From Stromatinia cepivora (taxonomy: Eukaryota; Ascomycota; Leotiomycetes; Helotiales; Sclerotiniaceae), in assembly GCA_014898415.1 (NCBI GenBank), contig RCTD01000012.1, positions 868,001-932,000 of the forward strand: 64,000 bases of DNA. The letters run 5' to 3'. Under the pieces are notes generated by a model, which searched no databases, was not told the origin of the DNA, and saw only the letters and a program-made list of their open reading frames with translations. The first letter of the stretch is position 1, and each line of letters starts with the position of its first letter. Below are positions 1 through 11,051 of the stretch, piece by piece. Position numbers and translations under genes: made by a program.

Positions 1-1029
1 GATAAATTCAGCATTTATATCTATAAATTCCATTCCAATTGGGATAAAAATTATTAGATATTTTCTTTACAAATAAAGGATTATTTTTGCAAAGATAATT
101 ATGGAATTATATATTGAATATCTTATTAAACAATTTGAAGAATTTAGTTTTCAAAGGATTTATATTATATAAATAAATAGTAGTTTATATTATTTCTATT
201 CATAATTTGTTCAATAAATTTATTATAACCCGTATTTTTATCTATTTTGTAATTATTTCTTATTCTATATATTCTGATCCTTTATTAGATTCATATATAT
301 AAAACAAAAATAATTCGAATTCGATACCTTTTTGCTTAATCTATTTCTCAAATAATATTGCTTTTATAATTCCAATAACAAATATATCATTATCCTATTT
401 GATTATTACGATTACTAAATTATACTTATAATAAATCTAGATTATAAAGTTTTAAATGATTACAAATACTTTATTATATATTTTGCAATAAATTGAATAT
501 AAAAAGATCTTATTATAATATATTTCTTTGATCAATAAAAGTTATAATATATTATTATATTCTTTATCGAAATCAAAAAGATTCTATTAAATTTTATAAA
601 AGAGTTAAGGTAGTTAATAATCATTTGAAATATGAAAAATAATTTGTTTTATATAAATATAAGTATAATTAATATAATTAAAATGAATAATATCTTTTAT
701 TTTGATGTTTTGTATTGTAAATATTAAATATTCAAAAGCTTCTTTCCCCAAATACTCAAAGCGTTTATATTATATTTCACTTGTATCTTTTTTTGAAAAA
801 GATGAATTATAAGAACAATAGAATGCTTTATTTATTTTTCTATTTATTATTAAATATATTATAAAAGGATTGTTTATAAGAATAAATAAAAAAGTATTCG
901 AATAAGTAGAAAATGATTTGTATTCTAAAAATACAAGATTTTCAGTACAAGTGTATTAAATAATTATTATATTATTTGTATGATTTCCTTTATAAAAAAT
1001 ATAATTATATCCTGAGAATTATAAACCAG

Positions 1030-1278
1030 CTTTCTTCAATCAAATCTCCAAAACGATATTGATATAAAAGTTAGGGATAAATACTATATTATTCAAAATC
1101 AAATTACTATTAGGGTAACCTTCTCTCTTGATAATCCCTTTGATAATATAAACTCTATATCCTAGAACTTAGAAACTGAAAGTATCTGCTTTTATAAAAT
1201 CATTAAAATCGAATAATCGATGTCGATGATCATCCAATAGAGATATATCATTCACAATATACATAATACCACAATTAT
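1030..1278 (-). pseudogene. Copia-A copy 1 protease/pre-integrase fragment, cut by Gypsy-A
   Basis: Minus-strand translation aligns residue by residue with the protease-region frames of copy 2 (28792-29130) and copy 3 (44278-44664). The Gypsy-A target attat falls just beside the LFDNC-type active-site segment, so the active-site half continues on the far side at 8324-8450. The insertion therefore split the polyprotein at its aspartyl protease. Several stops are present on each side. Confidence 0.7.
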
Positions 1279-1560
1279 TGTCACGAATCGTGAACCACAG
1301 GAGGCTAACCACGTAATACCTCTTATCTCCTATATTAATTTATGAGCTGATCATCCGTATATATGCATTACGAATCATATGATTTAATATAGTAAAATGA
1401 TAACCTTAATAATATATATATACAATTTTGCAACCCACAAATGGATATTTGTATATATATATCTAATTGTTCTTTACAAATCATAATTTTTCAATTGTAG
1501 ATTCTAAGGAATATAATTGATCCTATTTATTCAATTTATTTATAGTTTTTGTACATTATA
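1279..1560 (+). repeat. 5' LTR of Gypsy-A (282 bp)
   Basis: Begins tgtcacgaatcg and ends gtacattata, which corresponds to gtgcgtcaca in the unmutated solo LTR. The first ~55 bp (outer edge) match the solo LTR almost perfectly; the inner end is heavily converted C-to-T and G-to-A. Confidence 0.95.
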
Positions 1561-4400
1561 TTATTTACAATTTATTTACAAGTATCCAATTATTTAATGG
1601 TTTTTCAAATAATATCTTACTTTAATAATACTTTTTTAGGTAAACTTTTATAAACATTATATCCAAAAAAAGAAGATCTATTTTGATTTAATTAATAAAG
1701 ATATAAACATTTTTAGAAATATATTATTACTTTTATAATATAATAAACTTCTTCTTCTGTATATTTCAAATCTTCGAAAGTATATTCTAAAGAACTCTTT
1801 TCTTCTCCTCAATTATTTCAACAATTCTTCGAAGAAAATATGAATATAGGATTGAATAATATTATTATTGGAAAAAAGAAAATTGATAAAAAGAAAATTC
1901 CAATGTATAAAGCTAATACTCTTAATGATTCAATTATTCCTTCTGAATTATTATTATAATTATAAAATCTCTATACAATAGTTATAAGTTTGAAAAAGGA
2001 AAATCGACAATTGAAAATTATAGTGATAACAAACTCTATAATAATACAATCTTCTTTTAAACTTTAAGTAATATTTATATAGATATTCAAATCAATAACA
2101 ATATCTGGAATTCCCTTTATTCTTTCAATCGAAATCCAAGGATCTTTATTCAAGCAAATCCGAAGATCCTGAAGCTAAAGAAAGAAAACTTTGATCAAAC
2201 GATTTGATTATCCAAAGTTCTTTAAGGATTCTCTTTTCCTTTCAGAAAGTAATGATTCATTTAATAATCAAGGGTTTCTTTATTCAAGAAATCGATCTAA
2301 TCAGTCAAGATCGTATTTCTATATTAATCACAATTCATAATAAGATGTATATATACCAAAACCTATAAATCTTATTATTAAATTTAATGATAATATTGAA
2401 TTTAAAACTAATTTGTAGTAATTATTGATTATAGAACTCGAGTTGTATACTATATTATTTAAAAATGAAATACAATATTGTATATATATAATCGATTAAA
2501 TTAAATTAGAAATACAAATATATTATTATATTCTTTATATATAAATATTTTGATTTATAATATTCGAATTGATCGAACAATTTATAACAATCTATCGGAA
2601 CCCAATCGAAATCGATAATATTCGTTTTTAATATAAAATATAAATTATATTTAATATAATTCGATATAACAATTTTCTAAAATGGTATAAAAAGTTCAGA
2701 TTATTTATTATTCAAATAAAGATTACCGATAATAAAATTCTATTCAAGGATTTCGAATAAAAGATTTCTGATTTTCTTTTACAAATAATGATAATACTTA
2801 TTAAAGATTATAAAATTACAAAAAAATTTATAAATATATTTATTAGAATAAATCAAAATGAAATTTCATTACAAAAACAAAATCAATATTATATTAATCA
2901 AGAAATCTTTATAATTATTTACAAATCAATAATTATTACGAATTTTTTATAATTCTTTCGGAATTTTAATAACTTCAATTTTGGAATCTTTATATTCCTG
3001 AAACCATTTCCATCCCGAAATACCTTTCCCGGATATACTAGTTCTATTATATCTAATAATTATTCGAACTTCAAATATTCATTACTCTTTCTCTTTTCTA
3101 AAATAATATATATATCAACACTTTATATCGATAATTTCAATGAAATCGAAATGATACAAAAAGAAGCAAAAGAATTTGAAGAATATCAAAATATCGAAGA
3201 AGACTTCAATCCAAAAGCTACAATTGAAATCATATAGAATACTCGTTTAGAAAAAGAAAAGCATTTAAAACCAAATATTTAAACTTCATTTCCATTTTAA
3301 GTATTATATGGAATATAAGATTTCTTAATCTAATCAAACTTATAAAAGAAAAAGCATTTATTCTTTTCTGTAATCTTTCGAAAAATGATTATATTTATCA
3401 ATCAAAAGTATTTATTGATTCTAAAATAAATAGATTCGCTTTTATTAATATTATACTCTTTATTTATTTATTTTCTATATTTAAATTAAAAATTATATTA
3501 CTTGAAACTTTAATTGAAATTAAAGAATATAATAATATACAAGGCTATATTATTATTATTTCATATTCCTTAATTTAACGATTGATAATTATGAATAATC
3601 TTTTATCCTTTTCCTTATTATTGAATTAAAGAATTATAATATTATTTTAGATAAATTTTGATTATCAAAGATTCAAATAAAGTTCGATTACTTTAATCAA
3701 TGTTTCGAATAATCTAAAGAAAGATCTTATATTATTTTCTATTCGAATAATCTTTTTATTATTTAATCATTTTTTCACAAATAAAAGATCGATCGATTAG
3801 TTTAACAAAATATTAATCAATGAAATAATTAATTCGAAAAATATTGGAATCGAAGAGATTCACAATTGAATAGATTAATTGCAATTGATAATATATAACA
3901 AAAACCTTCAAATATAAATATAATACAGATTCTTATTGAAAAGAAAGAAATCCCGATTCTTTTCAAATTCAATTCATCTTTTTTTCAATTAATTATATTA
4001 TTATTATAGATCTACAAATACCTTTCTTATATATTGTCCAAAATCCTCAATCTATATATATTCAAATCCAATAAATTTTAATTAGAATATAAAAAAGATA
4101 AACAAATTAAACTCTTTATTATTATTCTGAAAGAATTTGATAATATAATAAACTCTTAATAGAACAAACGATATACAAAAAAAAGAATATTGATTATTCT
4201 GATCGAATTCAAGAATACAAAAGTTCAAAAGAAATTCGATCAAGTATTAATCGAAATTGATTCAGAATCTAAAATATTATTTAAATATTAATAATATCAT
4301 TAAATTTTTTTCCAAATATAAATCAAATATCTTGCCTTTTAATCGATCTTATAATTATAAAATCATATTGAAAAGCAAAGAAGAATAAGTTTTATATTAT
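1561..4400 (+). pseudogene. Gypsy-A gag and protease region, heavily decayed
   Basis: This 2.8-kb stretch between the 5' LTR and reverse transcriptase must hold gag and protease by position. Short natural-looking plus-strand stretches are visible, for example around 1800-1950 (a SSPQLFQQFFEEN-type segment) and 3150-3240 (an acidic EFEEYQNIEED-type segment). No zinc knuckle or aspartyl protease DSG motif survived well enough for me to point to it. The primer-binding site next to the 5' LTR is not recognisable. Confidence 0.5.
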
Positions 4401-4430
4401 AATCTATTTTATAAAATATCTTTGAAATAA

Positions 4431-5060
4431 TTGAAAATCGTTAAAGAATATATTATAGATAATTTTAATAAAGGTTTTATTAAATTCAATCAAACCTTTT
4501 ATATTATATTCATTCTATTCGTCAAGAAACCCAATAATAATTTGAAATTCTATATAAACTTTAGATTATTGAATTCCTTAATATATAAAGATCAATATCC
4601 TTTTCTTTTAATCGATGAAATGCTTTTTCCATTTTCCGATACTAAGGTTTTTACCAAATTCGATATTCGTTAAGTTTTCCATTATATAAAAATGGATCCT
4701 ATTTCGGAAAAATATATTATCTTTCGAATCCGATATGAATTATATAAATGTAAGGTTGTACTATTCGGATTAACGAATGATTCTGTAACCTATTAGTATT
4801 ATATAAATGATATTCTATTCAATTACTTAAATATCTTCTGTATAATATACCTCGATAATATTCTAATCTATTCTAAGAACAAAGAAGAATATCAAACTCA
4901 TATTAAACTAATTCTCGAACAATTAGAAATCGCTGGTTTATAAGTGAATCTCAAAAAATGCAAATTCAATATTATATATATCAAATACTTGGACTTTATT
5001 ATCTTTACTAAAGAAATAGAAATGGATTCTGAAAAGATTAAGATAATTGAGAATTGGATC
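4431..5060 (+). pseudogene. Gypsy-A reverse transcriptase domain
   Basis: An 80-codon open start reads through classic Ty3/Gypsy landmarks: ILFVKKPN, the KFYINFRLLN block (family RxCVDYRxLN), the KDQYPFLLIDEML block and VFTKFDIR. The frame continues past a TAA at 4671 to FHYIKMDP, CKVVLFGLTN and the catalytic box at 4848-4859, which reads YLDN instead of YLDD, then ILIYSKNKEE. The D-to-N change is a G-to-A transition that removes a metal-binding aspartate. The next block (KKCKFN, KYLDFI) is also clear. The active enzyme would copy element RNA in virus-like particles; this copy cannot. Confidence 0.93.
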
Positions 5061-5229
5061 TTTTTGATAATAATAAAAAGGATTTAATCATTCCTTAGTT
5101 TTTGTAACTTTTATCGATAATTTATTAAGGATTATAATATAATAGCAAAATCTTTTAACGAATTTACTAAAACAAATATTAAATTTATATTCAATAAAGT
5201 ATATCAAAATATATTCAATATCTTAAAGA

Positions 5230-5560
5230 AAAAGCTTATCTCCACTCCGCTTCTACAATATTATAATCATCGATTCCTTTATATACTCGAAATAAATATA
5301 TCTAATAGAATAATTACTAATATATTATCACAACAATATAATAAAGATTGATTTTCTATAACTTATTTCTCCAAGATCATAATTATTATTGAATTAAACT
5401 ATAAAGTTTATAATAAGGAAATATTATCAATTATTCGATTTCTTAATTATTGAAAAACAGAACTCATCGGTTTATTATATAAAATCAAGGTTTATATCGA
5501 TTATAAAACCTTCGAATATTTTATAATTACCAAAACTCTTAATGTCTAACAAACTCATTG
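5230..5560 (+). pseudogene. Gypsy-A RNase H domain
   Basis: Follows RT in the same strand. Visible blocks are TPLLQYYN, YILEINIS (family VEIDAS, so the first catalytic Asp has become Asn), ITYFSK, LNYKVYNKE (the catalytic Glu-containing helix) and VYIDYKTFEYF (family YTDHKALEYF). A TGA at about 5350 replaces the Trp usual before HPVAYFS. All differences from the family pattern are compatible with transitions. Confidence 0.85.
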
Positions 5561-5919
5561 AATAAAAGTTCTAATCAATTATAACTTTATTATTATATAT
5601 CATTTTAAAAAAAATAATCCTTTTGTTAATACTTTAATCCATTGAATTAATAAATTAAATCTTCAAAACTATATCAAAAAGAAGAATCGCCTTTAATAAT
5701 TTATTAAAGATAACCAAGTTGATATCGAAATTATAAAAAAAGCTTTACGAAAATATTATTCAAACGAAATAACAATTATTAGTATCGATTTGAATAAAAT
5801 CGCTTTTCGATTCGATTTAGTTAATTATATCATCAAAGCAAATAAAATTATAAATAACTTATTAATATTCAGAATACAAGTTATTCAAAGTTATAAATAT
5901 ATATTATTCCAAAATGACT

Positions 5920-6720
5920 TTTTGCTTTACAATAACCATTTGATGGTACCCGATGTTGATAATCTTCGAATTTACCTGATTCATAAAGCCTATAATTCCG
6001 TTTCCATTATTTATCTTGGTATAAGCAAAACCTACCTTTTATTATTTCAATAATACTACTGGCCTAGAATACACAATATTGTAGTCAAATATATATACAA
6101 TTATTATATCTACAAATACAGCTCTGTTTCATATAATTGTACCTCCGGTTTATTATATTCATTTTCGATTTCTAATTGAATATAGTAATACATTATTATG
6201 AATTATTATAACTTTAATAAAGATAAATACAGATATAACAACATTTTAATCATTATTGATCGATTAACAAAGCAAACTATCTTTATACCTTATTACAAAT
6301 CAATCGATACTTAAATTCAAATACAATTATATCTCTATTATATATATCGATATTATAATCCTTTTAACACTATAATATCAGATCGCAGCCCTCAATTCAT
6401 ATTACAATTCTAAAAGGAATTCAACCAAATCCTAAGAACTAATCTCAAACTATTTATTATTCATCATCCCCAAATCGATAATCAAATTAAGATCTATAAT
6501 CAGTATTTTCAATAATAATTAAAACTATTTATTAATTATTATCAAAACAATTGATCAGAATTCCTATCTATAATAAATTACGTATAATTTATTCTTTCAT
6601 ACAATTTCTTAAAAGAATTTATACCCTACGAAATTCTATACAGATATATATCGAAATATATATAAGAATAAAAAGAAAATATTAATAAATTAATAAATGA
6701 TATAAATATATATAATATCT
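5920..6720 (+). pseudogene. Gypsy-A integrase (zinc-binding and DDE core)
   Basis: The H2C2 zinc-binding part is visible at 5940-6120 (MVPDVDNLR, LIHKAYN, YYWPRIHN). One His and the Cys pair are replaced by Tyr, again transitions. The catalytic core follows: IIDRLTKQTIF near 6255, then ISDRSPQF at about 6376-6398 carrying the second catalytic Asp, and HHPQIDNQIKI near 6460 (family HPQTDGQTE, so Glu has become Lys). The enzyme would join element DNA to the chromosome. Many TAA/TAG codons interrupt it. Confidence 0.9.
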
Positions 6721-6819
6721 GTATATATACAAAATATAATAAATTAATTTTCGTACAAACGAAAAAAGATTTATTATATATCCAAACCAAAATATCGAAA
6801 TCTACAAATACTTATCGAT

Positions 6820-7330
6820 ATAAGATCGATTTCGATATCGGAGATTATATATAGTTCAATATAAAGAGTTATTCTATTCAAAAATTATTTAAGAAATTGA
6901 ATTTCTTAATTCAAAAAAGATTCAAGATTATTGATCGATCTGGAAGCTCTTTTAAACTCAAATTCCTAATTATAATGAAAATTCATTCTGTTTTTCTTTC
7001 AAATCGATTATACAAGGTATATAATGATCCTTTTTTTGATTAAATATTCGAATTATCTTTGTTTATTAATATAATTGGTAATTTGGAATAAAAAGTGGAG
7101 AAGGTTTTAATAATAAAGAAAGTACGAAAAATTTTATTATATAGAGTTTTATAATTTAATAATGATATTGATCTTATTTGGTATCCTATTTCCGATCTTA
7201 AAATATCATTGTATTTCCTATACGATTTTCATCTGGTCAATTCAATATTATCTGATCCTTTTAATCGATTAATTGATTGAATAAAGTTCTATAAAAATAA
7301 AAAGGATAATTATAATCATATAAATAATAA
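6820..7330 (+). pseudogene. Gypsy-A integrase C-terminus with chromodomain-like tail
   Basis: Visible blocks are FDIGDYI, KRFKIIDRSGSSFKL, VFLSNRLYKVYNDP, then KVEKVLIIKKVRK, LYRVL, IDLIWYPISDLK and LYDFH. This is the order found in Ty3/Gypsy elements with a C-terminal chromodomain: GDKV, GPFKI..., HPVFS..LL, then VE.I...R...L.Y.VKW.G....TW.P...L. Chromodomains direct integration to particular chromatin. The core aromatic residues are partly lost. Confidence 0.75.
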
Positions 7331-8038
7331 TTCATTTATAAAATCAAGGGAAAGAAAAGTATTCTTTAATATAATAGATTAAATGTTATGATTTTATAAT
7401 AATATATATATATATAATCATGAAAGGATCAAAAACCTATATAAATTTGAGGGAATTTGATTATATATATATATAGTCCGAGTTCTATATAATAGATGAG
7501 TTATCACCATCAAGACAATATAAAGGTAATATATTTCAAAAAAGTCATATTTATAATTATTTCAAAAATCATATAAAAGGAAATTTGAATATAATAAAAA
7601 CGAAATGTAATATTATTTCTATCGATTTTGTTCAATTTGGTTGATTTAATCAATTTAATCGATTAATTTAATTGATTTCGGAATTAATCATATTAATCAT
7701 TTATTATTATTATATTATAATTCAATCTTCTTCCCTTTTCTATTGAAACTTTTTCCTTTCAGAGGTTTTCCAAATTAAGGAGAATATAAATCAATATTAA
7801 TTTAATCAATTGATGAACGATTTAATCGATTTGATCAATTCATTCATTATTTTGGTTAATTTGATCAATTGATTTGATCAATTTGGTTAATTTCCAGTAA
7901 ATTAATCAAATCAATCAAAATGATCAATCTAATTGATTTAAAGCTTATAAACCTTCACAAAATCTAGTTTTCGATGAAATAATAATAAAATAGAGAAATG
8001 AAATGTTCGAGAATAAGCTTTTCTGAAGGAAAAAGTAG
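7331..8038 (+). other. Gypsy-A 3' untranslated region
   Basis: AT-rich stretch between the end of pol and the 3' LTR. It contains a run of short variants of aattaatc/gattaatt-like words at about 7620-7950 (repeated aatttaatcgatt and aatttgatcaatt-type motifs). No coding potential is seen. Confidence 0.5.
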
Positions 8039-8318
8039 TATTACGAATCGTAAATTACAGGAGATTAATTATATAATATTTTTTATTTTCCATATCAATT
8101 TATGAATTGATTATCTATATATATATATTATGAATTATATGATTTAATATAATAAAATGATAACCTTAATAATATATATATACAACCCTGCAACCTACAA
8201 ATAAATATTTGTGTATATATCTAATTGCTCCTTACAAACCATAATTCTTTAGTTATAGATTCTAAGGAATATAATTGACCCTGTTTATTCAGCTCTACTA
8301 CGGCTCTTGTGCGTCACA
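8039..8318 (+). repeat. 3' LTR of Gypsy-A (280 bp)
   Basis: Inner end reads tattacgaatcg (converted from tgtcacgaatcg). The outer end (about 8270-8318) is identical to the unmutated solo LTR and finishes gtgcgtcaca, followed by attat. Confidence 0.95.
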
Positions 8319-8584
8319 ATTATCGAACAAAATACTATTGAACAGATAGTATATTTTCACTATTATAAAGTATACCCCTAATTAATCATATCGAATATCC
8401 AAAATAACAATATTAATTGAAGATCCTGAAAGATCAATAGAACTTTTCATCCATTTCCTTTTGATCCAATCAAAATGAAACTACTTCTATAAATACAATC
8501 TTGCTCGATCCCTAATTACTTATAACTCATTTTCACTGAATACCCTTTTGAACAATAAATTGATTCTTCCGATAAGCACTAATT

Positions 8585-8866
8585 TTATAGCTTTACAATT
8601 ATGAACAATATAATTATAATCAATTCCATTGTTCTATTCAAATTCGATTCTATAAGAACATTTCCAGATCTTCTTAATCCCTTGATTACCTCCAAAATTG
8701 ATACTCTTTTTATTCTTTTTAAACTTTTTATCATTTTGGGAAAAAGTAAATATAGAATATTTTTTTTTTTAGTTTTTAAGGAAATAAAATCCTGAAAGAT
8801 TAATCCTTCAAAAATATCTCCGAATTGCTTAAATAAAAAATTAGATAATCCAAATTGATTGTTCAT
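8585..8866 (-). pseudogene. Copia-A copy 1 gag fragment
   Basis: A 93-codon open stretch on the coding strand of the element, upstream of the protease. It begins with the element's NNQFGLSN stretch and has a basic KRIKRV-type segment, as expected near the C-terminal half of a Copia gag. The same stretch is recognisable, with stops, at about 28.33-28.70 kb (copy 2) and about 44.8-45.1 kb (copy 3). No intact zinc knuckle (CCHC) could be seen; cysteine codons are easily lost to TAT/TAC under RIP. Assignment to gag is by position and by continuity with the protease, not by a diagnostic motif. Confidence 0.55.
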
Positions 8867-9875
8867 TTCGATCTATATGATTATAATATTTATCTAGATT
8901 GAAAGTATTTTAATATCAACAATTTATAGAAAAGTATTGATAACGATTTCATCCTATACCTTAATGATTTTATATACAAAAGCTTTAGTATAAACTATAA
9001 TCCAATCCCTATATCATTTAATAGAATCAATTCTACCGAACAAGGTTTGTATTAAAACAGATCGATATTCTTGTAATACTACGAATTTAACAATAATTAC
9101 TATAAATACAAACTTCTTTTTAAATACATTGATAATTATTTTAAATAAAAGAACTATAATATCTTGATTGAGAATAGATAACTTTATAAAATATATTTAA
9201 TCAATTGACAATTCGATCCATTTATAAATATCCCAGAAAGCTTTATAATTCTATATATATTCTTGTTATCAATATCGATATTCTAATTAGAAAAAAACAA
9301 ACTCGAAGAAGATTTTTTAAAAGATAATTGGAAATAGAATAATAGATTTATTAGAAATGGATCCCGATATATTATCATTAAAATCTTTTATCTTCGTATC
9401 TCCATTAACATTTTCCCTGAATTGAATCACCACAAGATATTCTAAGAATTCCTTTTAATATTGAGTTTGTTTTTTTTAATCATATTTAACTTAGAAATCG
9501 ATAATAGAAAATAAAACAAATGATTTAATTGAAAATTAATCGATCTGAATACGAATAAATTCATTCGTCAAATCGGAGTTTGAAATGGATATTATTGATA
9601 TAGAAACAAACAAATCGTTCTTTGGATTAATTAAATCCTAGATTCCTTAAACTTGATATTTATTTTTCAAATATAAATATTATTTCAATTATTGAATATA
9701 GATTGTAAAAAGAAGATCATTTTGATCTTTTGTTATATTAAATAAAGATAATTGAATTGATATGAATATTGAATTATAAATAAAGTAGAAATAATAATTT
9801 AAGAATAATCCCTTAAATATTTAATAATCATTAGATAGGAAGTTGTATAGATTTAAGGGCTATTAGATTCATAAT

Positions 9876-10185
9876 TATCATGGGATAGTATGATTACAAA
9901 ACACTTTTAGAGATCGGGGAATAAATGGTATATATAATTGGTAGAGTAAAAGAATTGAAATGATTTGCTTTTGATTATATAAATCAAGAGTTGTATATAT
10001 AAAACAAATGAATGGTTATTTAGCTGATATATACCTTAATTAGACTAGATCTTTATTTATTAGGATATTAGGATCACTTTATCAATTGGTAGATTAATAA
10101 GGGCTAATAGATCCTTTATTCCGATTGAAAAGCATACGCTTTGATCCTTCATAAGATACAGGGGATCACAAGGCTTTCCGTGACA
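9876..10185 (-). repeat. 5' LTR of Copia-A copy 1 (310 bp)
   Basis: The LTR ends were TGTCACGG and CCGTGACA, an 8-bp inverted repeat. Here the inner end reads tatcatgg (converted) and the outer end ccgtgaca (intact). It is the same length as both LTRs of copy 2 and aligns to them end to end with transitions only. Confidence 0.92.
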
Positions 10186-10650
10186 TAATTAATAATTGAA
10201 AATTGTACTATAAATAGATATATTGCTTATCTACATTTTGCACTTTTTACTTTTATGAAATTCCGAGTAATTATAATTCAATTGTTATTTCTTTGATTCT
10301 AAATTCAGACCCGGAAAGATAAATTTAGCGTATTATATAACTTATTATAAAATATCAAAAAATTAAAATATTATTTCATTTTTTATCGAATAATATTGAA
10401 ATTGAAATATATAATAATTAAGATCTATTAGAATTTTCTATAAAATTTTCAATTATTTTAAATAAAAATTGAAAGATGTAAAATATAAAAATTATAATAA
10501 ATTATAATTAAAAATAAATATTATTGATAATTCAATATCAAAAATAGCTAAAAATAAATTAAAAATAAATTCTAAATCTCCTTGATTAGCTGATTTCAAA
10601 TTATTTATTTAATTTTTTATAAATTAAATTTTTAAAAAGTTATTACGTAA
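10186..10650. other. AT-rich spacer, no gene seen
   Basis: Low-complexity A/T sequence between the Copia-A LTR and the normal-composition island. No open frame or recognisable repeat is seen. The composition changes fairly sharply at about 10.64-10.70 kb. Confidence 0.6.
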
Positions 10651-10785
10651 ATATAATTTCATATAGGTCTGATACGCATTATTTAGAAAATGACCGACTA
10701 GACCCTCTAAAAGAGTTCGCTTAAAATATCCAATCAAAAAATAGCATAAAACTCTGGAAGAAGGTCGATGTGAAAACTAGACTAG

Positions 10786-10857
10786 TAGATCCCAGACGGA
10801 GTGTACAAACCAGGTGTGGTGTAGATCCCAGACGGGGTGTTCAAACCAGGTGGGGTG
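10786..10857 (+). repeat. 36-bp tandem duplication
   Basis: Two adjacent 36-bp units (10786-10821 and 10822-10857), each starting tagatcccagacgg and ending ccaggtgtggtg or ccaggtggggtg. They differ at only three positions. They lie about 200 bp upstream of the decayed 758-codon frame, in its presumptive 5' region. Function unknown; a remnant of transposon subterminal repeats is possible. Confidence 0.8.
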
Positions 10858-11051
10858 TGCACATTTTTCCGAACCCAAATAAGTTAGTGCAAAAAGAAGG
10901 AGATACCAAATTTCTAACCATTCCTGCCGGTTAGAAATTTCGACCCTTCCTTACCTACCCCGCCAACACGTCATTTCGGACTTGTCTATATACAGCCCTT
11001 TATGCAAGCAAAAGTTCGAAGGCAGTAATAATAAAATACTAGGTTGAATAA

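Larger units (their letters stand above)
1279..8318 (+). mobile_element. Gypsy-A: chromodomain-type Ty3/Gypsy retrotransposon, 7,040 bp, complete but decayed
   Basis: Two LTRs (1279-1560 and 8039-8318) flank a gag-pol region in the order RT, RNase H, integrase, chromodomain-like tail, which is the Ty3/Gypsy order. A perfect 5-bp target duplication attat (1274-1278 and 8319-8323) proves the ends. It sits inside Copia-A copy 1 in the opposite orientation, so it is younger than that insertion. A solo LTR of the same family lies at 36848-37129 and shows the pre-mutation sequence. Pol is crossed by many TAA/TAG/TGA codons at positions normally holding Gln or Trp, so the element is dead. Confidence 0.95.
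1..10185 (-). mobile_element. Copia-A copy 1 (Ty1/Copia LTR retrotransposon), truncated by window edge and interrupted by Gypsy-A
   Basis: The minus-strand element starts at its 5' LTR (9876-10185) and runs leftwards past base 1. Removing Gypsy-A (1279-8318 plus one attat) restores collinearity with copy 3 at 43260-45800 and, reversed, with copy 2 at 27.3-30.0 kb. Only the 5' LTR, gag, protease and the start of integrase are inside the window, about 3.1 kb net. The right-hand flank after the LTR is taatt (10186-10190), the expected target duplication, whose partner lies off-window. All frames are broken by TAA/TAG/TGA. Copies differ almost only by transitions, the mark of RIP. Identity and strand are secure; the left limit is unknown. 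Confidence 0.9.

Noticed and set aside
7620..7950. Repeated aattaatcgatt-like words as a satellite or replication origin
   Set aside because: Irregular spacing and variable units within the 3' untranslated part of Gypsy-A; more likely AT-drift of low-complexity sequence.
8601..8795. Plus-strand open stretch in Copia-A copy 1
   Set aside because: Antisense shadow of the gag fragment on the minus strand.
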